Source of the DNA: Buddleja alternifolia | Lineage: Eukaryota > Streptophyta > Magnoliopsida > Lamiales > Scrophulariaceae | Reading direction: 5' to 3' | NCBI GenBank assembly: GCA_019426215.1 | Contig: CM033391.1 | Span: 12,946,708-13,010,707 of the forward strand | DNA length: 64,000 bases | Shown: in pieces, positions 36,394 through 48,043 of the stretch | How positions within the stretch are numbered: the stretch's first letter is position 1 | Layout: each line of letters starts with the position of its first letter | Translations under genes and position numbers: made by a program | Notes under the pieces: model-generated | Databases searched by the model: none | Seen by the model: the letters and a program-made list of their open reading frames with translations, nothing else | Told to the model about the DNA's origin: nothing

Positions 36394-37683
36394 CTCAAGA
36401 TGTATCTCAAGATGCACCAATCGCTGATGCCCCTCCACTCTCCGAGATTCCAGTTGAAGTAGATGTGGATATGGCAACTGTTGTGGATATCGCTAAGGAA
36501 GCATCTCAAGCCCTTCCTGACGCTGAACCATCATCAGACAGTGAAGCGACTTTAAACGCTGAGCGGTCGATAGAAGTGGCCCCTATCCCAACAGAAGCAA
36601 TTGCCATTGTTCCCACGCCAACGGGACCTCCTCCTCGTGTCATTGATTTCTTCCCCCGCGGATATACGCCAAATGTTGAATTCTATTATGCTGCCAGAGA
36701 ATGAGACACTCAAACGCTTGCCGAGTTGGAAATACAATTTCAAACAACTCTCCATCGGCGCGATATGTCCAACTCTCACAGGTTTGAAATTTTCGAGCGT
36801 ATTGCCAATCTTGGACTATATAACTTGGAGCGTCTTCAATCACGCTTTGAGTATATTCGTCATCCAGTTTTCAATAGAGTTGACTTTGATCTTCAGCGTT
36901 TCAATTCAAACGGTCGCTCGGACGAGTCCTTTTATCCTCTGCGCCAAAGCAAGATTGTTTTCAAGAACCCCCACAGGGGTGATTGGAACAAAAATCCAGA
37001 TGAGGAAGATCTCAACAAGATAGGCTATTCGGCTTTCCCCTCCGTTGTCATGTCTCCCCAGAACGCTCTCTCTCCTAATCTACTTAAGTTATGGAAAGGT
37101 AAAGGACCGCTTGTTGCGGAGCGCCCAAATCCAGTCAACTCGTGGATAGAAGATGAGGCTCGTGAATATCTAGCCAGATTATGGCCTGATGATTATGATG
37201 AAGAGATGGAACGTTTTGAGAAGTTCCTTGCCGCTAATAAAGAGCAAAAGAAAGCGGACAAACTTGGAAAATGTTGGATAATGAATACAGCCAGGTGGGC
37301 TGAAGAATTTGTTTTTCACTTTTACACCATTGAAGAACTGATCAGATATCCCTTTTTTGTTCGAATTCGGGATAGAGTACAGACGCCGAGGTTATGCAAG
37401 CTTTTTGCTTCAACAGCGTCAGATTATTGTAGGGAATGTTAGCGCTTTGCCACGATATAGACAACCAATTGAAAGCTACATTCGCCAGCAACTTGCCTTA
37501 TACAGTCAAGGCGGACGCTACATTTTGCATCCTCATGCAGGGTTTGTTCAACGAGTCTTTCCTGACCTAAATGAAGTTGCTTCATCAAGTAAACGACCAC
37601 TTCTTCCAGGCCAGAGTCAGATTCGTGTGGATGTTTTGAATGAACACGCTGAGTTCGCTGAGTTCCACAGAGAAGTGAGAGCA

Positions 37684-37783
37684 GTGTTTGAAAATGCCCA
37701 AGCGCTGGACATCAGTTTCAATCACTATTCCGGGTGTTTGAAAATGCCCAAGCGCTGGACATCAATTTCAGAGGATATACTCT
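37684..37783 (+). repeat. 50-bp tandem duplication in the extra ORF
   Basis: GTGTTTGAAAATGCCCAAGC starts at 37684 and again at 37734. Each copy then reads GCTGGACATCA. A 50-base unit is not a multiple of three, so it breaks the frame. Confidence 0.85.
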
Positions 37784-39398
37784 TCACCCTGTGCTCTTTA
37801 GTGGATCAAATATTCAAGTGGCCAAGATGATCTCGCTGATTCGGCCAGTGGACCAAGAAGCAGCTCAAGCGCTCATGCCTTTGATTTTGGACTTCTTCAA
37901 CTGTTATACTTCAGGGATTGCTTTACCGGAAGGTGTGCAACTTGCACTAATTACCGAAGAGCGCAAAGACTCTATATTCTTTATCCCGCAATCTAGCCTG
38001 ATCAGTCCAAGGCATGTGCTAGAAGCCCTTGGCCCCCTCCGGGTCATTGGTATTAGAGAACCTTCTCCCCCAATCCAAATTATAGAAGAAGACATTGCTC
38101 TTACTGCGGAAGTCGCTCAACATCCTGAGGCTTCTTTGCCAGATTATTCTAGCGCCCCGGTAGTCGAGCCCCCAGAGATTGCAGATCCTATCATGGATTA
38201 AGCGATTGAAGAAGTGCACGCTGAAATTGCTCAAGAGCCTGAAGAACCTTTTATCAGCGATAAATCCAAAGGCAAGGCTGCAGTTTCAAGTTCTTACGAA
38301 CTTCTCCCGTCCCCAGAGCGTCCTTCTTCTGATTTAGATTCCGAGAGCGATTCAGAAGCCAGAGACTTTAGACAGGTAGTTCGGAACTTGCTTACCAACA
38401 TTGAGGGTTCCTGCTCCAAGATCTTTGAGGCTGCTGATAGACATATCCGCATAATGTCGGATACGCGAAGTCGTGATATTGGAAACGCTGCAAATAAAAG
38501 CACCATTGCTATCATGAAGAGCATATCACCTCTTATCGCTGAGCTCTCATCTGAATTCAACCGTCACTTAGCTCAGAGCGTTTTGGCCGATACTGAAAGA
38601 CACGCTTCATCCGATGCCGCCGCTCAGAGTGTCGCTCAACAAGTTGCTCTTCTCGTCGAAGAAGTTAGACTCTTGCGCCGAGATGTCGCTGACCTCAAGA
38701 CCTCCCTTGATAATGTCAAGAAGGGGGAAGATAAAGAAAAGTCCAAAGCGATTTCCAAGACAGATAATAAACATTGGCGTTCAATGTTCGAAGAATTAGT
38801 AAGCATTAAGAAAATGCTATCCAAGAAAAGAAAGCCAAGGTATTATCTCGGAAAGTACGTGCTTCCAGAGTTGGACCCCGAGTTCTTAGAAAGTATGGGA
38901 TTTCCTGCATATGCCGGACCGCTACAACGACCTATCAATTGGAGACCATCAAATGAGCGACAAAGAGATATCTATCATGATTTAATTCGTGAACTTGGGA
39001 TTCCACCAAGGGAATGGACGAAAAGGTTGTTAGAGCTAAATGAAAGCGCCAGACTTCGTAGGCATGATTATGATGAAATTCAACATACAACGATGATTGA
39101 CATCGATCGACTCTTGAAGGACTTAGCGTTAGAAGTTCTACAAGGTGAAGAAAGAGCGAAGCGACAGAAAAAGTGACTGGATTCCTTTTATGATATTTTT
39201 TCAGTGTAAAACATGTATGCTTTAATTCTTTCAATGAATGAATGTTTTAACGCTGAAACATCTTGTTGAAGCTAATCTAACTTTAAATAACTTTACTAAC
39301 TTTTCAAACGCTAACTTATATTCCTTTGGGCCTTTTATTTTTAAAGTAACTCTTAAAAATATAAAAGAGTTATAAGAGTTAAAATTCTTGACATCATC

Positions 39399-39412
39399 AA
39401 AAAGGGGGAAAT
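39399..39412 (+). other. Polypurine tract of the Sirevirus-type element
   Basis: AAAAAGGGGGAAAT, directly before the 3' LTR, where plus-strand DNA synthesis is primed. Confidence 0.85.
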
Positions 39413-40966
39413 TGTTAGGAAATTTCATGTTAGATGTTTTGATGATGACAAGATAGGATTTATTGTTAGATCCAAAAAAAAAATACAATGTAAGTTTCTG
39501 TTTTTCATAGATTGATGTATAAGCGTTTAAAAGTTGTAATTTATTTTTTAGGCTTGTAATTTTTATCTTTATAGAATTTAGACTAAGTCTTAGTGACTGA
39601 ATCGCTAGTAGAATTCTAGGTGAGTCTATTAGAGAAAAAGTTGAAGACCAGCGTCTGAAGTCTACCAGAGATAAAGATTTTCTTCTTAGCGTCTGTCAAA
39701 CGCTAAAAGACCTCATTTCAGGATTTATGGATCAAGCGCTCAAAATCTCTCAAGCGACTTATGTTAGATTCACCTGAAATAAATCTTCAAGTCATGAAGG
39801 ACTTAAATGCAATCATTCAACGGACATTTATTTCCAATGGGAAATAAATTCAAATTGCATTAAATGCTTGATAAGAACATTAAATGTGATAAGTTAATGT
39901 GATTTGTGGACAAGTCACCTTTTGACTAGACTGTCAGAAATTTCAGAGTTTCAGCTGCTCCCGTCCAATCGGCTTCAGCGAATTTTCAGGAATGTCAGAC
40001 TTTAGGCAAACTCACGTGCTGCGTGAAAGGCACGCTCCTACATGTGTCCAACGGACAGATCCCAAGAAATTGCCTATAAATACCTTACCCCAGCAAACCC
40101 TAAAAATACACAAGATACGTACGAAAAAGAGAAGAGAAATTATTGTCAAAAATCATACATACATTTTCTGGGAAAAAGCTTAGAAACTCCATAGCCAAAT
40201 CTTTCAAGCTTTTTATCTACATTCCAAACAGTCACAAATATCTCAAACATCTTCCAAAGAAGAAACCCAAATTCCAACTGAGATATTCCAAGTTGTTTGA
40301 TCTTTTCAAAAACAAACAAAACCCTAGTGACAAACCTCAATCTTTCATCTGAGTGAGAAAAGTTGTTGAACCCTTTCAGGCAGTATTTTTGAGTGAGAGA
40401 CGCTTGAAGAAGAAGATCTTCATTGGTGCTGAAGTCTATGTGATCAAGGAGCCCAAGATCATTTTCACCCTTTACTATCTTGTAGAAGATTCTGTGTGAT
40501 TCTTTGAAAATCAATCTAGTAAATTCCTCCGAGTGAAAAGGAGAAGAAGGACGTAGCTGGGATTACACCACCCAGTGAACCTTACATATTTTGTGTCATT
40601 TATCTTTATTGTCTTATTATTATTATTATTACATTATTTATCTTTGAAAGAGACAAGTTAAAGTGCAAAGCAATTAAATTAACTAAAAGAACGCTAAAAC
40701 TCATTTCTGTTGTGCTAACCCTGATTAAGTGATCTAAGCGTTACCCTACTTTGGTAAACTACTAAAATCACTAAGTCTAATTTAACTTTCTTGAAGCGTC
40801 TGACCCAAGCGCTCAGTTATCTAAGAGTTCAAACCTTTAAAGTGATACAAAATTTTTGAAGTCGAAAAAGACTTCAGGGTCTATTCAACCCCCCTCCCCC
40901 CTTCTAAAGACTTCAGCGCTCAGCATTCAACCTTTAAGCGCTCAGTTATGCCACTTGGGACCACCA
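39413..40966 (+). repeat. 3' LTR of the Sirevirus-type element
   Basis: 1,554 bp and colinear with 26808-28324. It differs near the end: at about 40890-40950 it has a short extra stretch with CTTCAGCGCTCAGC-like repeats that the 5' LTR lacks. TATA box at 40075-40082. Confidence 0.92.
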
Positions 40967-42121
40967 CTTTTTCCCGATTAATTAATTCCAATTAATCAAT
41001 ATCTCTATTAATTCACAGAGAATTAACTCGCCAATAGGCACTACACTAAGTTAAGCGTGCGACCGCTTAACCTCATTAACAAGCTAGCAATAAGTCCTCA
41101 CATAGCCTAGTTTAATTATTCATAATAATTAACTAGGCCATGGATTAATTTCACCAATTAACCCAAGGCACATATCGGTCGTGGTTTGATGTTTAGCAAC
41201 GTCGCCATGACTTCCTAGATGTTAATGATGGGAAGCAAACCTATCCAGATTTCATTCTTCATGTGAGTCAAATCTTGACACGCTAATACCTAACGTGCTT
41301 GAATAGCAAGTGTACTAGTCGTGGTAGTAATAAAAGTGGACAAAATAAGTTCGGGTTGTCGAACCACGGAGACTTGGATTTTAGCTTTAGATTTTCAATA
41401 AAAGATAAGACAAATAAAGTAAATTGCAAGAATTGATTGAATAAACGAAGGACAAAAGAGGAAACGAGCTATAGACTGAAACTCACGTATGATAAAGTGA
41501 CTAAGGCACATGCTACAACCAAATCTACTCGTCAATATATATGAGTTACTCCTCGAATTATTAGACTCCTATTGCTTTGGTGGAAACTCCTTAGTTAACT
41601 ATTACCCGATGTCTCGGTTCATAATAATCCAATGATTAATTGACGGTTCTCCAAATATGTGTATCCAAGAATCTAATCAATAACCACGCATTAACTATCT
41701 AGAGTTTCCCCGGATAAATCCGGCTAACAGCACTTGGAAATCTTTACCTATCTCTAGGGCAATTCCTCATTTGTTTCGGATGATGTGTTAATTCCCTTGA
41801 ACCCTAACCTATCTTCTCTCGAATGACTAGATTAGGCAAGATAGCAAGCATATGGTGATCAAGCACATGATTGGAATAAAAGCATAAAATTAACACACAA
41901 AGCAATAGGAGAATTAATACAAAAAATCACTTCATATATATTGACTCATAAATTCGGCTTCACATGGCCTTAGTTCTACAAAATTAGCTCATCATCAATA
42001 GCTCAAGAAGATCTAGAACAACCATATACATAATTATGAACATAAAAATGTAATGAAAGCAAGTAAAACTCCCTAAGGCTTGGTTGATGATGAATCCTAG
42101 CTTGAAACTTCAATCTATAGT

Positions 42122-42947
42122 TGCTTACATATAAGAAAAAATGGAATTTGGGCCGGTAACACATATAGAGCCCAAAAGAGAAGTGCAATCCTAATGAGGT
42201 CAGATGAGCCAAAAATGGGGCCTGTCAACTGTCGGGCCGAGAACCCGGAAATAAGGAATGGAGGGCAAATCTTTAAAAGCCCAATAACCATAAAAAAAGG
42301 AGAAAACAAGAGAAGTTTAAGGAAGCTTCATCCGATCAGGAAAATAGGCGCCAAGCAGAATAAATTTTAAAAAGGAAGTTGCAAGCGGTTTTCGCGAGTT
42401 GGCGAACGTGGAGGTTACGAGAAAACCAAGACAGAAGGCTAGAGTATATATGCGGGGAAGAAAAAGGATAGGGGAAAAAACAATCATTGCAGAAAACTTC
42501 TCTCTTTTTATCATTAGACTAGCTTAGAGATTTAGGGTAATTAAATTTTAGGTTAATTAGTCTGTAATCGTAAATTAGTTCATTAGCAGCAGTACGTTCG
42601 AGCATTTGATTTCCGTGTAAAGAAGAATTCACCGAAGAATTCATGGAGGTATATCTACTTTAAAGTTTTTAAGTGTTGATTAATTGCTTAAATTTCAGCA
42701 TATCTCCCTTAGTTATCAAGATATATTTTTATTTGAGCGTTTAAGTGTTGATTAAATTGCTTAAATATTACTATATCTCTTTGATTTTCTCCCCTTTTAT
42801 ATCACAAAAATTATTTACAAGGCTTAAACCACCAGTAGCACATATAGGCAGGGGTTATTAGATAATTCTAGGCTGAGAATTATTAGGGGGCTTGGATCGA
42901 ACATTCGAAATACTTCCCTAGGCTAGTTTGTTCGAAAACACGAAACA
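42122..42947 (+). repeat. 5' LTR of the Tat element
   Basis: 826 bp, TGCTTAC...GAAACA. It contains a ~65-bp imperfect tandem repeat around TTTAAGTGTTGATTAATTGC (42668-42780) and a weak TATATAT box near 42447. Confidence 0.9.
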
Positions 42948-42953
42948 AATTTT

Positions 42954-42971
42954 TGGCGACCACAGTGGGAG
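42954..42971 (+). other. Primer binding site of the Tat element
   Basis: TGGCGACCACAGTGGGAG, close to the TGGCGCCCACCGTGGGG-type site of Tat elements. Confidence 0.75.
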
Positions 42972-43005
42972 TACTGTCGAATTTGACTCCCATAAAAATA
43001 GTAAG

Positions 43006-45220
43006 ATGTCGGAGAGTTCTTCTAGAGAAGAACCAAATGATGATCCAGAAACCCAACCTGTATCGAGATACAGGATTAGGGCAGATAAAATGTATGAGCA
43101 ATTTGTCAAAGTCATGAAACAGACTTTGACAGGTGCTCGAGATGAGCAACGAAGGGAATTCAACGATCAATATCGAGCACTAGCTCAAGAATCTGCCCGA
43201 ATATTTACTGCAATAGTACAAGACATTGCTGTAAATACCCAAGAGGGTTTAGCTCGAGAGGTTACTCGAGTAGTAACCGAATTAGGGGAAATTTTTAACC
43301 AGACTTGTGATGTTTTCTCGAAGATGGTAAACACCCAGGTAGTTAATGCGTTAGAACCATTAATCGAAAGGCATAACGTACTAATAGAAAAAGTGTCGCA
43401 ACTAATAGCAGTAGAACCAACTGTTCAAACAAGGCACTTAAATATAGGAGAACCTCCACCTGGTTATCCTCGAGAAACCAGGAACAGGAGTAGTCGATTC
43501 GAAGTCGGCCAGACATCGAATACACCCCCAGTAAATGAACATAATTTTGTAAACCCATTCATGTCAGGGGGCAAGCAGGAGTGGGACAACAACCTTTTGT
43601 GCAAAACGTGTGTCCTCCTCCTAGTATTCCACAAAATATGACTTCGAATCATTTTCAAACACAGTCTTTAAGACCGAATGTCGTAACCCCTTCGGTCAGT
43701 TTTGGGCAAATACTCGGCGGTTACCACACTAATAACCGCTTTTGCAGCTTCGAAATACCCACCACAATTGCACAAGGGCAATTCCCTGGGGGGCAGGGTC
43801 AAGTGCCAGTTTACCCAGGAGTTTCGAGTACTCCTTTCCCTATGGGAAACCCTGGATTCTCGAATCTATCTATGGGTCAAGGAATTAACACATTTCCAAA
43901 TAATATTCAAGTACCATATGCAGGGGGCAAGCTATGCCCGATGCCCATATGGGAGGAAATATTGGGGGACAATTTCCTGATCCCGTCCAGGCTCAGATCG
44001 AAATGATTATCGAGAGGATGTATGGACCGAGTTTTCGAAGAAACCATAGACTTATGCCAAGGAAGCCCTACCCTAATTGGATAGATAGAAACTTCCCTTT
44101 TCCTCGAAACTATAAAATTCCAGACTTCACCCTATTTTTTAGAGACGACCATGTCTCTGCTCTCGAACATTTATCTAGGTTTACATGCCAATGTCGAGAG
44201 GCATCGGATCAGGATTTTCTCAAGCTAAGGCTTTTCCCTAGTTCCCTAACAGGGTCGGCTTTTAACTGGTATATAAGCTTAACCTCGAATTCCATAAGCG
44301 ATTGGGATGAAATGCAATTCCAATTTCAGAACCATTTCGCTCGAACAGATCCGTGGATATCAATGAGTGATCTCGCTAAAATAAGACAAAACGTAGGAGA
44401 GTCAGTTGAAGAATTCCTAACACGTTTTAAGAAAGCTAGGGTAAAATGTCACCTTAATTTGCCCGAGACTGAATTTGTACAATTAGCCCAACAAAACATG
44501 ACCTTCGAATATAGGTTAAGATTTGATGGCATGCCTTTCGCAGATTTTAGGAGTCTAGCGGAAAGTGCCATAAGGTACGAGAACATGCTGAGAGAGGAGA
44601 GTAATAGGAAACATCAAGGTTTCAATGCCTTCGAAATTGGGACCCCATGGGTGTTCGAAGAAGCCTATGAAGTCGATCTGGCAGAGTTCATAAAGGGGCC
44701 TCCGTACCAATGTGGAGCCCTCGAACAAAAAGATTGCATGGCCGTGGGGTCATTACAAAAGAAAAAAGAAAGGAATTATACTTTCGACGCAACAAAAACT
44801 AAACAAATATTCGATTGGCTACTAGCCAACAAGAAGATAAAATTTAAAGGAAAGCTTAATATACCTTCGAAAATAGAAATAAAAGGAAAATCATATTGTA
44901 AATGGCATAACGTCTTCTCTCATAATACAAATGAGTGTATTTTATTTCGAAATTTAATACAGGAAAAGATAGATTCGAAGGACCTTATTTTTCCTAATAC
45001 TCAGAAAACCAATATAGATGAAGATCCATTTCCTATTCTGAACTTCGAAATTAATACCCTTGAGTGTTTCGATTTGCAGGTCACCATAGGGACCAAAGTG
45101 GCTATAAGAACATTCAATAGATTGATCGACGAAGGAGTTTTGACCTTCCCTAAGGTCAAAGATGAAGGCTTAGAGGGGATATGCCGCTGGCACATGAACA
45201 CGTTCCATACTACGAACTAG
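43006..45220 (+). pseudogene. Tat Gag with two frameshifts
   Basis: Capsid protein. The first frame (ATG 43006) is helical and charged, with a coiled-coil look. The frame changes near 43580 to a Pro/Gly/Gln-rich linker, and again near 43940 to the retrotransposon gag domain. That domain shows LRLFPSSLTGSAFNWYISL, WDEMQFQFQNHF and VEEFLTRFKKAR. A knuckle-like CKWHNVFSHNTNEC lies near 44900. The frame ends at 45218-45220 in sequence that should continue to protease. Confidence 0.8.
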
Positions 45221-46126
45221 TGCCAGATTTTCAGACGTTTTGCGGCTAAACAACTCGAGAGGGATCTGATCACTCTATCCTCGACAGAAAGGAGAATCCT
45301 GGGTTTGACCCCGGAAGGTAAACTGAAAGAGAAACAGGAGGAAATCAAACCTCTTAAGGAGAAATCGAAAGCCGAAGAGAAAACTTATAAGCAGGCACTC
45401 GAGATGCCCATACGTGACATTAAATATGAGACACCCGCTCGAGATGCCCATACGTGACATTAAATATGAGACATTAAATATTTGACCAAACTACGGAAGG
45501 CCCTGTGCCATCACTGCGCCGATACCCTTCACTACGAGCTGGTGAGGTTACAGGTAATCGAAAACGACCCCAACTAGGTCCCCGCCTATCAAAGAATCGA
45601 GAATTAGAACAAGAGTCCGAGGCAAGAGTTCGGCAACAGAGTGCCAGGGGTAATGCATGCTCAAAGGCACTTCAGGGGAAGAGGAGGCCGAGGATTGCCT
45701 TATAATCACGCTAGAGGCCAGATTCGAGGAAACGAGTATCAAGAGAACTTCGAGTTCAACAGGAACAATCGGGCCAAATCGATGGCCCAACAGGTGGCCT
45801 ACTCGAGAGCAGCTATCGCGATGGAAATGCAACAGGAGGCGATGATTGTCAACTTAAGAATCGAAGAAGAGGCGTTAGCTAAGGGAATTTTGAAATCGAA
45901 GGTGGTCAAGGGATCAAGTTATGAGGACCTCGAAAAAGAGGTAGATAGTCTGAGTGACCAAATGAAGGACTCGAACCTTCAAGATAAAGCAGCCATAGGT
46001 GGTGATGATGACTTAGCCGATTTCGAATCCGGCGATGGTCTGGATATCTTATTGGATGGAATACCAGAAGACAGCACGATAGGTAAAATCGAGAAAAGTG
46101 AGAAACAAGCCTCTGTTTGATGGGCC
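45221..46126 (+). pseudogene. Gag-protease linker region of the Tat element
   Basis: Broken coding region. Bases 45641-46120 give an open charged frame rich in Glu and Asp; it ends with a TGA just before the protease frame. A ~40-bp tandem duplication (CTCGAGATGCCCATACGTGA at 45399 and again at 45440) disrupts the frame upstream. Confidence 0.55.
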
Positions 46127-46935
46127 TTGAATCTCGAAGGAGAAAGAGACTGCAACATGGTGACAGTACTCCCGACAGAATTTTCCTCAAAGATAAGGGA
46201 GGCAGAGGAGGAAGAGAATGCGTTGGAGGTCTTGACGACTCCAAAGGAAGGTAATCAACCTCATTTTGAGTTTAGTGATTATACCAGTAAAAAAAGAACT
46301 AACGAATACGAACACTTCCTCGAACTGTTATTTTCCAAAGAAACCATAAATAATAATCATATGAAGCCACTGTATGTACAGGCCAACATCGAAGGATGTA
46401 GGCTTAATAGAGTTTTAATAGATAATGGTGCGACTGTTAATGTTTTACCCGAAAAAACTTTAACTAAAATAAACAAATCCATAAAAGACTTAGTAGCCGC
46501 TGATGTGGCAGTATATGGGTTTTCAGGACAAGCTACAAAAGTACTAGGTGTCTTACCATGTAGGGTCAAAGTAGGGTCAATGGTTTCTTATTCTGCATTT
46601 TTTGTAGTAAAACAAGTTCATCCTTTAACGCCCTACTCGGAAGGGACTGGATCCATCAGAATTATTGTTTGCCTTCAACTTTACATCAACTCCTAATATG
46701 TTGGAATGGAAAACAATTCGAAATAGTTAAGGCCGAGAGTAATTCATATTTTGTGGATGCTCAAATTGTGAATGCCAGGTACAGCATCGAAAAGCTCGAA
46801 GTGAAAGATCAGGAGGAGACGTCTGACCCGGTATTCGAAAAGACCATGGGGGAGGACGCAAGAGGAACAGACGGCAAAACCCAACTCGAAGAAGAAAGGG
46901 AGAAGATGGTCCAAATCGAAGTAGGACGATCTTGA
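46127..46935 (+). pseudogene. Tat protease domain
   Basis: Retropepsin-like aspartic protease. VLIDNGATVNVLP carries the catalytic Asp (46415-46455), followed by DVAVYGFSGQATKVLG. At about 46640 the frame shifts from 46127-46696 to 46669-46935. The shifted sequence retains the ALLGRDWIH-type motif and then LPSTLHQ, characteristic of Gypsy protease to RT linkers in this lineage. Confidence 0.75.
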
Positions 46936-46957
46936 GTAGGATTTTCGAATGTAATAG

Positions 46958-48043
46958 TTGAATTTTTTTTTTTTAGATTTAATTGAACAAAATGTCATCG
47001 AAGAAGTTTTTAAGCAATTAGCTATAGGGAGACTTGATTCGAAATTATTCTCTTATTCGTGTTATTTATCTGATAAAATTAACTCGAATTCTATTACATA
47101 TGATCCTGTCAGACCAATAGGACACGAAATACAAAATGTGATCGAAGAAGGGATCTTGGAACCTGATGAGGATATCAAGAAAAATATACAGGATCCTTTA
47201 GAAGAATTTAATTTAGGCACGCTCGAAAATCCAAGGATGACTTACATTAGTTCAAAAATAGAACCTAATGAAAAAGAAGAATTGATTACAATCCTACATG
47301 ATTATAAGGACTGCTTCGCCTGGGCTCATCACGCAATGCCAGGTATAGATATGTCCGTGGCCAAACACGAATTGCCTATAAAACTCGGATTCATACCAAT
47401 AATTCAGGCCCCGAGAAGATTCTCGCCTGACCTAATGGGTCCAATAAAGGATGAAATTGAAAAATTGGTGGAGGACAAGTTCATTAGACCAACTAGTTAT
47501 GTAGAGTGGTTGGCAAATGTGGTGCCAGTTATCAAGAAAAATGGCAAGGTTCGGGTGTGTATTGATTTTAGGGATTTGAACAAGGCCACCCCGAAAGATG
47601 AATATCCGATGCCCATGGCTGATACTTTAATAGATGCAGCAACTCGATTTCGATATATGTCATTTATGGATGGATACTCAGGCTATTACCAGTTAAAAAT
47701 AGCCGAGAAAGATAGGAACAAGATGACATTTCAATGTCCAGGTGCCATAGGTATCTTCGAATGGACTGTCATGCCCTTCGGCCTAAAGAACGTTGGGGCC
47801 ACTTATCAGAGGACCATGAACTATATGTTTCATGATCTCATAGGAAAATCAATGGAGATTTACATCGATGACATAGTGATCAAAGCACAAACGCATCAAA
47901 AACATGTAAAGTCGTTGATCGAGGCTTTAGAACGAATGAGGCATTTTGACTTAAAGATGAATCCTTTAAAATGTGCTTTTGGAGTGAAGGTCGGGAATTT
48001 CTTGGGATTCTTGATTCATAATCGAGGAATTGAAGTAGATTGA
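46958..48043 (+). pseudogene. Tat reverse transcriptase
   Basis: Motifs in order: WLANVVPVIKKNGKVRVCID, FRDLNKATPKDEYPMP, FMDGYSGYYQLKI, MPFGLKNVGATYQR and YIDDIVIKA (catalytic YxDD intact). Then LKMNPLKCAFGVKVGNFLGF. The frame stops at TGA 48041-48043, just before the RNase H connection. The same frame remains open afterwards, so this is a point nonsense change. Confidence 0.88.

Larger units (their letters stand above)
34767..39176 (+). pseudogene. Extra 3' ORF (Sirevirus 'env-like' position) with two introns
   Basis: Begins at ATG 34767. The first part (34767-35600) resembles the plant-transposon-protein domain often found in such ORFs. Bases 35342-35392 read open in the frame of the following section, so a single-base frameshift separates the first two sections. 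Next comes a Ser/Glu run and a Lys/Pro-rich stretch (35625-35830) with possible nuclear-localisation clusters. Introns 36051-36131 and 36312-36393 follow. Beyond 36394 a charged domain includes VIDFFPRGYTPNVEFYYA. The last section (38214-39176) has a coiled-coil-like helix (LVEEVRLLRRDVADLKTSLD). In-frame stops lie at 34908, 36702 and 38199. A 50-bp tandem duplication (37684-37783) shifts frame. No signal peptide or clear membrane segment was seen, so an envelope role is not supported by sequence. Confidence 0.72.
26808..40966 (+). mobile_element. Sirevirus-type Copia retrotransposon with extra 3' ORF
   Basis: 14,159 bp flanked by the 5-bp TSD CTTTT (26803-26807, 40967-40971). LTRs are 26808-28324 and 39413-40966, beginning TGTTAGG and ending ACCACCA. 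A PBS (28327) and a polypurine tract (39399-39412) are in place. Domain order gag, protease, integrase, RT, RNase H is that of Copia. The long gag with a C-terminal extension and the large ORF after pol fit the Sirevirus/SIRE lineage. The two LTRs look about 95% identical over the first 250 bases, so the insertion is not very recent. All ORFs carry stops or frameshifts. Confidence 0.88.
22130..41275 (-). repeat. 5' LTR of the outer Copia element, in three pieces
   Basis: The pieces are 22130-22760, 26216-26807 and 40967-41275. They align in order to 12837-14395 of the intact LTR. The gaps are a MULE, a Sirevirus-type Copia and an Athila-like array. The remainder of this LTR is expected beyond 64000. 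Confidence 0.82.

Noticed and set aside
34767..39176. Envelope glycoprotein call for the Sirevirus extra ORF
   Set aside because: No signal peptide, furin-like site or convincing membrane span was visible. Position alone is not evidence of an envelope.
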